From: Pseudomonas sp. | GTDB taxonomy: Bacteria > Pseudomonadota > Gammaproteobacteria > Pseudomonadales > Pseudomonadaceae | Direction: 5' to 3' | Assembly (NCBI GenBank): GCA_022448005.1 | Contig: JAKUTK010000038.1 | Span: 1 to 49,281, forward strand | DNA length: 49,281 nt | Shown here: positions 16,872-24,887 of the stretch, piece by piece | Position numbering within the stretch: the stretch's first letter is position 1 | How the letters are laid out: every line of letters begins with the position of its first letter | Notes under the pieces: generated by a model | Told to the model about the DNA's origin: nothing | The model's database searches: none | The model's input: only the letters and a program-made list of their open reading frames with translations | Made by a program: the position numbers and the translations under genes

Positions 16872-18381
16872 GCTCGTCTGTCAGTAGCTGAGTCGCATCA
16901 CCGGTGTATTCCGGTGTGCCCGATAGAATCCCGCTGAAGTGGCTCAGCGGTGGCCCGACCTGCACGCCGCTGGCGCTGAGACGGTATTCGCGAACGGTGT
17001 TTTCGTGACGTCCGCTGCGCTTCTTGACCACGGACAACGCTCTGCGAACGATACCGGCGTGCTCGAAGTAGCGCAGCATGATAACCGCATCGCTGAGGTA
17101 GCTGATATCGATGGGCGTATCCATCGGGCCCACCAGACCATGCTGGGCCAGCACCATGATGCTGATCACACCTTTCTGGCCCAGGTAGCTCAGCAGCTCG
17201 TGCATCTGCAAAATCAGGAAACGGCCGTCCGGCATCGCATGCAGGTAGCCATTGAGGCTGTCCAGAATCACCAGCCGCGAGCCTTGCTCCTCCACGCCGC
17301 GCCTCACAGCTGCGGTGAATTCGCCGGGCGACAGCTCGGCCGGATCGACCTGTTGCAGATGCAGCAGGCCCTGTTCGATCCATGGCTCCATGGCAAGCCC
17401 CAGCGAGCGCCCGCGCGCTAGCAGCGTGCCGATGTTTTCATCGAAGACAAAGAAAGACACCTGCTCGCCGCGTTTGCACGCCGCAACCGCGAAACTCAAC
17501 GCCAGGGAAGATTTGCCGACGCCCGCGGCACCAACGAAAAGCGCGTTGGTGCCGCGCTCCAGGCCACCGCCGAGCATGGTGTCCAGTGCGGGATTGCCCG
17601 AAGAGGCCACCTCGCCTATGTCGCGGGAGTGGTGCTCTGCGGCGATCAGCCGAGGGAAGATTTGCAACCCGCCCTTGCGTATGACGAAGTCGTGATAGCC
17701 ACCGCGGAACTGGATGCCGCGCATCTTCACGACGCGCAGACGCCGCCGCTCCGCGCCATAGTCGATGGCCAACTGTTCCAGCATGACCACGCCGTGTGAA
17801 ATCGAGTGCAGCTGCAAGTCGCCCAGTTCCGAGGTCTGGTCATCCAGCAGAATCACGGTGCAACGGCGCGTGGTGAAGAAATGCTTGAGCGCTAATACCT
17901 GGCGCCGATAGCGCAGCGGGCTCTGCGCCAGCAGGCGCATTTCCGAGAGGCTGTCGAAGATCACTCGGGTCGGATTGGTTTGGGTCACACGGTCGAAGAC
18001 TTGCTGAGTGGTTTCGCTCAGCTCCATCTCTGCCGGGTGCAGCACCGTCAGCTCGAGCGCTGGGTCGAGGCTGTCTTCCGGGGTAACGAGCTCGAATACG
18101 TCGACACCCTCAAGCGACCAGCCGTGACGCTTGGCGACCAACTCCAGCTCTTGCTTGGTCTCCGACAGGGTGACGTAGAGTACGCGCTCACCCTGGCGGA
18201 CGCCTTCGAGCAGAAACTGCATGGCGATGGTGGTTTTGCCAGCGCCCGGGCTGCCTTCATAAAGGTACATGCGATTGGCGTCGAGGCCGCCGCCGAGGAT
18301 ATCGTCCAGGCCTTCGCTGCCAGTGGAAATACGTGGGAGTTCGTCGTTCGGGTTGAAGGAAAGATCACTTGAATCGGTCAT
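16855..18381 (-). CDS. kaiC: KaiC-like double-domain RecA/Rad55 ATPase
   Basis: This 508-residue protein has two tandem KaiC domains. CI (about 15-245) has Walker A GSPGAGKTT (43-51), the catalytic acidic position in LYVTLSET (E74) and Walker B VIFDSLSE. CII (about 255-490) has Walker A GAAGVGKSS (284-292), FVFDEN (D314/E315) and Walker B LVILDSLNG. The phosphorylation loop aligned with cyanobacterial T426/S431/T432 reads T422, S427 and Y428, so the Thr432 position is Tyr. The domain order and length match KaiC (519 residues in Synechococcus). No kaiA or kaiB is present in the window. The gene is followed directly by the overlapping hybrid kinase gene, a pairing seen in other proteobacteria. 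True clock function is not implied. Confidence 0.92.
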   Translation of the reverse strand: MTDSSDLSFNPNDELPRISTGSEGLDDILGGGLDANRMYLYEGSPGAGKTTIAMQFLLEGVRQGERVLYVTLSETKQELELVAKRHGWSLEGVDVFELVTPEDSLDPALELTVLHPAEMELSETTQQVFDRVTQTNPTRVIFDSLSEMRLLAQSPLRYRRQVLALKHFFTTRRCTVILLDDQTSELGDLQLHSISHGVVMLEQLAIDYGAERRRLRVVKMRGIQFRGGYHDFVIRKGGLQIFPRLIAAEHHSRDIGEVASSGNPALDTMLGGGLERGTNALFVGAAGVGKSSLALSFAVAACKRGEQVSFFVFDENIGTLLARGRSLGLAMEPWIEQGLLHLQQVDPAELSPGEFTAAVRRGVEEQGSRLVILDSLNGYLHAMPDGRFLILQMHELLSYLGQKGVISIMVLAQHGLVGPMDTPIDISYLSDAVIMLRYFEHAGIVRRALSVVKKRSGRHENTVREYRLSASGVQVGPPLSHFSGILSGTPEYTGDATQLLTDEHDNAH

Positions 18382-18827
18382 TCCGTACTCCTTACGCAGG
18401 CTTCTATTGCAAAGGAAGCCGCGTTGGTTGTTCCTGCCGGCCTAGTCCCTGACTCCAGGCAAGGCCATGCGGAACACGCCCGTAAAATGCCTGGTAGGCG
18501 GGTCGGGCAAAAACCCTCTCGAACGATCGTCAGAGGCGTGCCGAGCGAGCTTATTACAGGTGTTCGGCGGACGATAGCCGAGGGGCGTAGTCAGCTAATC
18601 CGACTCGCTTTTCCGCGGCCCGTTCCGTGTCAGGCTCTTTGTCAGCTGCGCTCAGGAGGGCTTTTCATGCGGGTAATGGCCTGCCACGCCACCGGTCGCT
18701 GGCGTTTCGCCAGTTGCTCCGAACGGGCTACTGACGTGTTGATGATGTAACAGGTTGCAACCATTGCCCCTTGGTTCACCTGGGCGGCTGCTCCATGATC
18801 ATCCTTTGCCTGTGACAGGTAGCCTGC
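18382..18827. other. Divergent intergenic region between kaiC-like and UbiB-like genes
   Basis: About 446 bases separate two divergent genes and must hold both promoters. Short open frames here (for example around 18424-18750) have atypical composition and no good start context, so I do not call them genes. No clear operator palindrome, riboswitch or consensus promoter stands out. Confidence 0.5.
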
Positions 18828-20138
18828 ATGTCTCGTTTCTCTCGCCCATCGACGTCAGCGCTGGGGCGCTTCCTCAACCTTGGTGGCACTGGCGCCCGGA
18901 TAGCAGGCAATCTGCTGGTGCAGCGCATCACGCCTGGCAAGGCGCGTATCGACTGGGAGCCGGTTGGCTCGTTGCTCGGCGAGACGCTAGGGCAGATGAA
19001 GGGCCCGGTACTCAAGCTCGGCCAACAGGCTTCGCAATGGCAAGACGTGTTGCCCCAGCCGATAAGCGCGGCGCTGTCTCGTCTACAGAACCAGGTTCCT
19101 TCGCTGCCGTTCGCCTCGCTAGAGTCCTACCTGCAGCGTCTCTACGACGGGCAGCTGTACGAGCTGTTCGAAACCATCGAACCCCAACCTGCTGCGGCGG
19201 CGTCACTGGGGCAGGTACACCGCGCACGTGATCGGCAGGGGCGGGCGCTGATCATGAAGGTCCAGTATCCAGGCATTCGCGGCATCTGCGACGCTGACCT
19301 CCGACAGTTGCGTCGCTTGATGCCGCTGGGGCGGCTATTCGGCACGCCATCGGCGCGACTCGAATCCGTCTACCGTGAGCTGCAGCGCGCCATCGACCAG
19401 GAGCTCGACTACGAGGCCGAGCGCAACAACCTCGAGCGCTTTCGCCAGCATTTCAGCAACTGGCCTGGCCTGCGCATCCCGTATGCCGTCCCAGCATTGT
19501 GCCGCCCGGGCGTGCTGGTGCTGGAGGAAGTGCAGGGGCGCTCAATGAATGAGGTCGACCAGGCGGCCCTCGAGGTCCGGCAACAGCTGGCCGAAGCGCT
19601 GTGCGACTGGCTTGCCGAGCAGGCATTCGGCCTGGGGCTGCTGCATGCGGACCCGCACCCAGGCAATCTTGCGTGGACCGAGACGGGGGAGCTGGTGGTC
19701 TACGATTTTGGCAGTGTCGTGCCGCTGCCGGAGCGCTTGCTGCGGGCTTATGTGCTGATCTTCGATGCGCTGCGCGGCCCCTCCAGCGAGGCGTTGGAGG
19801 CGGGTTTCCAGGCACTGGGCGGTCGCCAGCCTGGCAGCTCGCCGCCGCATAGCCTGTATCGCCGCATCCATCTGCTGCTGCACCCGTTGCTGCAACCGGG
19901 TGCGCAATGGGATTTCCGCGGCGCATCCCTGCATCAGCAACTGATCGAGCTTTCGCCGCTGTTGATGTCGGCGCTCGGCAGTCTGCAGCCGGCGTCCGGT
20001 ACGCTACTGGTCAACCGCACGCTGGAAGGGCACTACTGGAACCTCTACCGACTCGGTGCCTGCCTGCCGGTAGCCGACCTGCTGGCGACTCACGTCGAGC
20101 AATGGCGCACCGGCGTGCTGGCCGACAAACCAGGCTAA
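18828..20138 (+). CDS. ABC1/UbiB-family atypical protein kinase-like protein
   Basis: This 436-residue member of the ABC1/ADCK/UbiB family shows the signature KxGQ motif (GPVLKLGQQAS, 61-69), an Ala-rich P-loop substitute (AAASLGQVHRAR), the ATP-anchoring Lys in LIMKVQYPGI, the EVQGRSMNE segment, the HADPHPGN catalytic loop (from H273) and a DFG (D293). It lacks the C-terminal transmembrane helices of genuine UbiB and is shorter (UbiB is about 540), so it is an ABC1 paralogue rather than the ubiquinone-pathway gene. It starts a + strand pair with the SDR gene 64 bases downstream. Confidence 0.88.
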   Translation: MSRFSRPSTSALGRFLNLGGTGARIAGNLLVQRITPGKARIDWEPVGSLLGETLGQMKGPVLKLGQQASQWQDVLPQPISAALSRLQNQVPSLPFASLESYLQRLYDGQLYELFETIEPQPAAAASLGQVHRARDRQGRALIMKVQYPGIRGICDADLRQLRRLMPLGRLFGTPSARLESVYRELQRAIDQELDYEAERNNLERFRQHFSNWPGLRIPYAVPALCRPGVLVLEEVQGRSMNEVDQAALEVRQQLAEALCDWLAEQAFGLGLLHADPHPGNLAWTETGELVVYDFGSVVPLPERLLRAYVLIFDALRGPSSEALEAGFQALGGRQPGSSPPHSLYRRIHLLLHPLLQPGAQWDFRGASLHQQLIELSPLLMSALGSLQPASGTLLVNRTLEGHYWNLYRLGACLPVADLLATHVEQWRTGVLADKPG

Positions 20139-20202
20139 GCACCCAGCCCTATGTCGGACCCGACCATACAATCAAGCCTGATCGAGGTCAGAGGTAAACA
20201 GA

Positions 20203-20904
20203 ATGCAGATGGATTCTTTTCCCGAGGGATATCGCGCACTGGTCATCGGTGCCTCTGGCGGCATTGGTGCGGCGCTGGTCGAAGCGCTACGGGCGGACCC
20301 GCGCTGCGCCTCGGTAACGGAATTGGCGCGCTCGACCACACCGTCGCTGGACCTAACCGCCCCCGCCAGCATTGGACAGTCCGCGACAGAGATAGCCGGG
20401 CAGGGTCCGTTCCACCTCATCATCAACGCGGCTGGCGTGCTGCACAGCGACAGTTTCATGCCGGAAAAGCGCCTCGCCGACCTCGATCACCAGCAGCTGC
20501 TCGACACCTTCCAGGTGAACACTTTCGGCCCCGCGCTGCTGCTGCGACATTTCTGCCCACTGCTCGACCGCCAGCGCGGTGTATTGGCCATGCTCTCAGC
20601 CAAAGTCGGCAGCATCGGCGATAACCGCCTCGGTGGCTGGTACAGCTACCGCGCCTCGAAGGCCGCGCTGAACATGCTGCTCAAGACGGCTGCCATCGAG
20701 GTCAAGCGCAGCCAGCCGAATGCCGTACTGCTGGCGTTGCATCCAGGCACGGTCAGCTCGAATCTATCTCAGCCCTTCCGCGGCGCCGAGATTGGCCGGC
20801 CTGCCGCCGATGCAGCGCATGATCTGCTTCGCGTTATCGACGGGTTGGGACCCGAGGCGAGCGGAGGGTTTTACGCCTATAGCGGTGAAGCGTTGCCCTG
20901 GTAA
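20203..20904 (+). CDS. Short-chain dehydrogenase/reductase, C-factor type
   Basis: This 233-residue NAD(P)-dependent SDR has the nucleotide motif VIGASGGIGAAL (14-25), INAAGVLH (74-81) and the catalytic triad S132, Y149, K153 (YSYRASK). The short, C-factor-like form with GxxSGGI and a late VSSNLSQPF segment resembles the CsgA/C-factor SDRs often found near cryptochrome or UbiB-like genes in pseudomonads. The substrate is unknown. It lies 64 bases after the ABC1-family gene on the same strand and is probably co-transcribed. The ribosome site AGAGG is about 7 bases before the ATG. Confidence 0.9.
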   Translation: MQMDSFPEGYRALVIGASGGIGAALVEALRADPRCASVTELARSTTPSLDLTAPASIGQSATEIAGQGPFHLIINAAGVLHSDSFMPEKRLADLDHQQLLDTFQVNTFGPALLLRHFCPLLDRQRGVLAMLSAKVGSIGDNRLGGWYSYRASKAALNMLLKTAAIEVKRSQPNAVLLALHPGTVSSNLSQPFRGAEIGRPAADAAHDLLRVIDGLGPEASGGFYAYSGEALPW

Positions 20905-21263
20905 GAGCGGACGATGAAGTAGGGAGGGCAGGGACCGCTGATTTTCAGCTACATAGGGTGTGTCGTTTCTATTGCTGGTGGCGCGGCAGCTTGAGGTAAC
21001 CCGGTTCGATTGATCCTGAAATAAATTGCCTTCAGGAAACGGTTCCACAACCGAGCGCAACGGGACTTAGGTCGAGCCTTCCGCGAGGGGAAAGTATGCT
21101 CGAATAGTCTTCCCTGCCACTGGCCCCTAGCATCTGTCAGGCGCGCTCCCTCTATGTTCATGAGTTCACATGGGAGTGATGGTCCGTTTTGCGTATATCC
21201 ACTAAAGAACCGCAGCGCTACGTATGATCCGTGCACCCGCGAACATAAGACAGGCTTTGGCAG
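20905..21263. other. Intergenic region with a small inverted repeat
   Basis: These 359 bases lie between the SDR gene and the DISM-GGDEF gene. I see no gene. TCCTGAA (21014-21020) and TTCAGGA (21031-21037) form a 7+7 inverted repeat with a 10-base spacer that could be a hairpin or operator. The 16-mer at 21138-21153 recurs at 24367-24382. Confidence 0.5.
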
Positions 21264-23000
21264 ATGGATCTATATAAGCAGGTGTTGTTCGCGTTTATTG
21301 TGCTGCTGGCGGCGGCGCAGACACGGGCAGCACCAGAGGTAGTAATTGGCGAGCCGCCGGTCAAGCAGACCGATTTTCGGATGGGCTATTTCGTAGATGC
21401 CTCGCACAACCTGACGTTTGACCAGGCCAGAGCCCAGCCATTTAACGAAACTGGCAACCGGCCCTCTCTCGGCGCTGATGCAAGGGTCGCCTGGTACCGG
21501 CTTATACTGCGCAACGCATCGGATACGGATCAGAGGCTGTTTGTTCACCTTCCGCATGCATACCATCTACGCTCAGTTGAAATTTATGAGGAACGGGACG
21601 GCAAGCTGCGGCAACGCGAACAGCTTGATATGAACCAAGCTGCTGATTCCGACTTAATGTTCCGCGGAACTTTAGTTTTCCCGCTGGCGCTTCCCGCGCA
21701 GCAGTCCAGCACGCTGTACTTACGCAGCGTTTCTTATTCGCACCAATGGTTCGCGGTCGATATTTATAACGAGCGAGCGTCGCGTCTGGCATTGGTGAGC
21801 GTCAATACCGATATCGCTCTTATGGTCGGCATGCTGCTCGCTCTAGTGTTCTACAACGCGCTGCTGTATTTCGCCACCAGTAACAGGGAGAACATCTACT
21901 ATTCGCTTTATCTTATCTCTGGGCTGACCTGGATCGCGCTCTCCTACGGTCTGATTGCCAGCGTGTTTGATGGGTATGGCGACGCAGTTTTCCAGCTGAA
22001 CATGTCGCTGATTACGATGCCCATCTTCTTGCTGCTGTTCATGATGTCGATCTTCGAGACGAAGCTGTTCTACCCCACCGAGCACCGTTTTCTGCAAGCG
22101 CTGTTAGTGCTGCTGGGAGGCACCTTCATATGGTCCTTTTTCGATATTTCTGCTGCGCTCAAACCGGCGAGCAGCCTGGCAGCGCTGATGATGCTGATCA
22201 CTTTCTCAGTGAGCATCTCGCTGTATCGCAAAGGTCATCCACTCGTAAAGTACTTCCTGGTCGGCCACAGCTTCTTCGTACTATTCAATATTCTCGCCGT
22301 GCTTACTTATAAAGGAATCCTTTCACCAACCTATGTGAGCAGTCATGGTGTTGGCATCGGTATCGTGCTCGAAGCGCTGACGCTGGCATTCATCATTTCG
22401 CACCGAATCAAGCTGCTAGAGGATATGCGTGCCTCTCAAGAGGATTTGAAAAAGCAGGCGGCCACTGACCCGCTGACCAAGCTGTATAACCGACGGTACT
22501 TCTTTCCAGAATCAGATTACTTGCTCAAGCAGGCCAGAGGCTCCCATACCTCGATATCGCTCGTGACGCTCGATATCGATCACTTCAAACGCATTAACGA
22601 CACCCACGGCCACGCCAGTGGCGACCATGTCATCAGGCACCTGGCGAAAACTCTAAAAGAAGACAGTCGCACTATTGACTTGATTGCTCGTTTGGGCGGC
22701 GAGGAGTTTGTCGTTCTGCTGCCAGGGGCTAACCTCATGGAGGCTGGCCAATTTGCCGAGCGCATCCGTTGCGCCGTGCAGGCGTTGGAAGTGACGTCCA
22801 GCATGGGCGAGAACATTCAGGTCACCGTAAGCATCGGTGTCGCAGAGATCAATACCACCCAAGAGAGCATCGAGTCCGCACTAGCGCGCGCCGACGCGGC
22901 GCTTTACGAGGCTAAGGAGCGCGGGCGCAACCGTGTGTGCCAAGCACAGCCCGCTAGGGTTTCCAGCATCGAAGCGTTGGCTGATCGCGTAAGCGAGTAA
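21264..23000 (+). CDS. 7TM-DISM sensor diguanylate cyclase
   Basis: This is a 578-residue membrane cyclase. A signal peptide (about 1-22) precedes an extracytoplasmic carbohydrate-binding-like 7TMR-DISMED2 domain (about 35-170, with GYFVDASHNLTFDQA and AWYRLILRN), then seven membrane helices (about 180-385) and a GGDEF domain (about 410-565). The active site is RLGGEEF, and a complete I-site RTID sits five residues upstream, so product inhibition is expected. The module couples an external ligand to cyclic-di-GMP synthesis. The DNA is more A+T-rich than its neighbours. No strong ribosome site is visible before the ATG. Confidence 0.93.
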   Translation: MDLYKQVLFAFIVLLAAAQTRAAPEVVIGEPPVKQTDFRMGYFVDASHNLTFDQARAQPFNETGNRPSLGADARVAWYRLILRNASDTDQRLFVHLPHAYHLRSVEIYEERDGKLRQREQLDMNQAADSDLMFRGTLVFPLALPAQQSSTLYLRSVSYSHQWFAVDIYNERASRLALVSVNTDIALMVGMLLALVFYNALLYFATSNRENIYYSLYLISGLTWIALSYGLIASVFDGYGDAVFQLNMSLITMPIFLLLFMMSIFETKLFYPTEHRFLQALLVLLGGTFIWSFFDISAALKPASSLAALMMLITFSVSISLYRKGHPLVKYFLVGHSFFVLFNILAVLTYKGILSPTYVSSHGVGIGIVLEALTLAFIISHRIKLLEDMRASQEDLKKQAATDPLTKLYNRRYFFPESDYLLKQARGSHTSISLVTLDIDHFKRINDTHGHASGDHVIRHLAKTLKEDSRTIDLIARLGGEEFVVLLPGANLMEAGQFAERIRCAVQALEVTSSMGENIQVTVSIGVAEINTTQESIESALARADAALYEAKERGRNRVCQAQPARVSSIEALADRVSE

Positions 23001-23490
23001 GCAAACGGTTTGCCCGATGCGACCCAATCGCCTGACCATCGGCGGGACGGACTGGAACAACTATCCATATATCCACATGGATGAGGCTTGTCTGCCGCGC
23101 ATCGCTGCTGATGCACTGCGGCATCGCATAGGATCCGTGACGACCCGATGCGGTTGTTGCTCTGCGACTACCTCTCCCTCACGCCATTACCCAGGCGCTC
23201 GATTCCACGACGTTGCGTTGCGAGCTGGCCGAGCACTGTTCTTATCCTCAGTGATCCGACACAGCTGCCGGAGCGGCCGCAAATGCGTGTCAGACGGCAG
23301 CGCTGCAGGTTGATCGTCACGGGCGCGTCAAAGCCAGCTGTTCGCCGTCCGGTTCCTCGTCGCTTGGCTCGAACCTCTGCATTTGATCGGGTTCAGTTTA
23401 AGAAGAATGCAAGCCTCAGCGGTGGTTAACACTGGCTGAGCTTCAATGCACCCATGTGTGATGCCCTATGTCTGACGAGGAGACCGCGTT
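23001..23490. other. Gene-poor region, possibly decayed sequence
   Basis: These 490 bases carry only short overlapping open frames (for example 23017-23313 and 23148-23429) without convincing starts or recognisable motifs. The high G+C and broken frames could reflect a decayed gene, but I cannot name a parent. The last 30 bases hold the ribosome site GAGGAG for the glycosyltransferase. Confidence 0.4.
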
Positions 23491-24279
23491 TTGCAAAAGT
23501 TTTTGGGTCCCAAGGAGCCCCATGCAGACGAGCGACCGTCCAGTTGCAACAGACAAAGCACAGTAAGAGGGTTCGATATCGAGTTCTATGACGGATCGAA
23601 TGCTGAACTCATCGCCCACATCATCGAGGCGAGCAACCGCGAGTTCAGCTATATCGTTACCCCGAACGTCAACCATGTGGTCCGACTCGAAGAAGATCCC
23701 GAACTTCGTCGCGCCTATGCCAATGCCAGCCACAGGATCTGCGACAGCCAGGTGTTGAAAGGCTTGATGACGCTGCTGCGCATCCCTGTCCCGGACGTTA
23801 TCCCCGGCAGCGACCTGACCGGGGAACTGATGTGCATCGCCGAGGCGAAAAGGTGGCGGGTAACGGTGATTGGCAGCGACGCATCGGACATACGAACGAT
23901 GCGTCGGTTATACCCGAATGTGACCTTTTTTCATCACGACCCGCCCATGGGGTTCGACGACAACCCGCAGGACGTTCAGACGTGCCTGGACTTCGTCATC
24001 GGTCATCCTGCCGAGCTCGTGGTGCTTGCCGTAGGTTGCCCGCGTCAGGAAGTTCTGGGACGACTGATTCGAGCAGATGGACGAGCACGAGGGGTCGGGC
24101 TTTGCGTCGGGGCATCGATCGACTTCCTCTCCGGCAAGGTCAAGCGAGCGCCGAGATGGATGCAGCGCATGTCGCTCGAATGGTTGCACCGTATGTGCAC
24201 CGAACCGCGACGCCTGGCAAAGCGCTACGCCAAAGATGCGGTTCGCATCATGCCTATCGTGTACCGGCAGTTTCGGTGA
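23491..24279 (+). CDS. WecG/TagA/CpsF-family glycosyltransferase
   Basis: This 262-residue enzyme is expected to transfer a ManNAc-type sugar onto a polyprenyl-linked intermediate in surface polymer synthesis. Family landmarks are YIVTPNVNHVV (about 52-62), ICDSQVL (the family ADG position, with the likely catalytic Asp kept), VIPGSDLTGEL, VVLAVGCPRQEVLGRLI and the C-terminal GVGASIDFLSGKVKRAPRWMQRMSLEWLHRMCTEPRR. The start is a TTG at 23491 preceded by GAGGAG with 8-base spacing; the ATG at 23522 is out of frame and there is no early in-frame ATG. It stands alone with no other polysaccharide genes beside it, so the polymer is unknown. Confidence 0.9.
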   Translation: MQKFLGPKEPHADERPSSCNRQSTVRGFDIEFYDGSNAELIAHIIEASNREFSYIVTPNVNHVVRLEEDPELRRAYANASHRICDSQVLKGLMTLLRIPVPDVIPGSDLTGELMCIAEAKRWRVTVIGSDASDIRTMRRLYPNVTFFHHDPPMGFDDNPQDVQTCLDFVIGHPAELVVLAVGCPRQEVLGRLIRADGRARGVGLCVGASIDFLSGKVKRAPRWMQRMSLEWLHRMCTEPRRLAKRYAKDAVRIMPIVYRQFR

Positions 24280-24887
24280 TGGCCGGAGCGTGACGGTCGT
24301 CGATCAACCCGGAACAGGCGATCACCTTTCATGCGGCGACCGCGGCCAAGCTTAGGCGAGCGTCTCCAGGCGCGCTCCCTCTTGGCAGAGGCCCTTAGCA
24401 TCACGCAGCTATCGGCCATAGCCGTAATGGCGGCCATTCTGGCTATCAGCTGATCCAGCTCTCTTCTTTTGACAGCCGTCCGGCCCGACGGCTGTCGTTG
24501 ATCCAGCTGTAATCGAGAGAATTTCGATAGCCCCAACCCATGGCGGCGCAGCCGCCGCTCACCTTCGATCGAAGAAGGTCTACCGAGAAATGGATATCCC
24601 GACGAGCGGCGAGATGTTGGCGCTACTAAATTGACTTGGATCAGGGGTTTCGCAGGCTTAAGTCTAAAAAATACCGCCCGTCAAAAACGGAGTTCACGCA
24701 GCTTGTTCGGCATGCGGCGGCCTCCGTATTGGGCATCCATGAAAAGCTTCGGATCCTCCACGAAAAGCTTCGACTGCCCATACAGACATAAAGAACCGCT
24801 CCCGCATCGGATGTATTGCATCGCGTGCACCGGGGCGGGAACTGCCATGCCTGCGTCACTCCGTGCAAACGGAGCATTGAGGTTCCT
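24280..24887. other. Intergenic region with a perfect inverted repeat
   Basis: About 608 bases with no gene that I can support lie between the glycosyltransferase and the chemoreceptor. Contents seen: the 16-mer shared with 21138-21153, and the perfect inverted repeat at 24471-24496 listed separately. The stretch just before the chemoreceptor start has GAGG at a usable distance. Open frames on either strand here are short and lack family features. Confidence 0.45.
24471..24496. repeat. Perfect 10-bp inverted repeat
   Basis: GACAGCCGTC, spacer CGGCCC, then GACGGCTGTC. The stem is perfect and G+C-rich, but the T-rich tract lies before it on the + strand (and would read as A-rich after it on the other strand), so it does not look like a standard terminator in either direction. 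It could be a processed RNA hairpin or a protein site. Confidence 0.6.

Noticed and set aside
16855..18381. Circadian clock gene cluster
   Set aside because: Only the KaiC-like ATPase and a kinase are present; no KaiA- or KaiB-like protein is visible in the window, so calling it a clock would go beyond the data.
24471..24496. Rho-independent terminator
   Set aside because: The perfect stem is not followed by T residues on either strand; the T-rich run precedes it.
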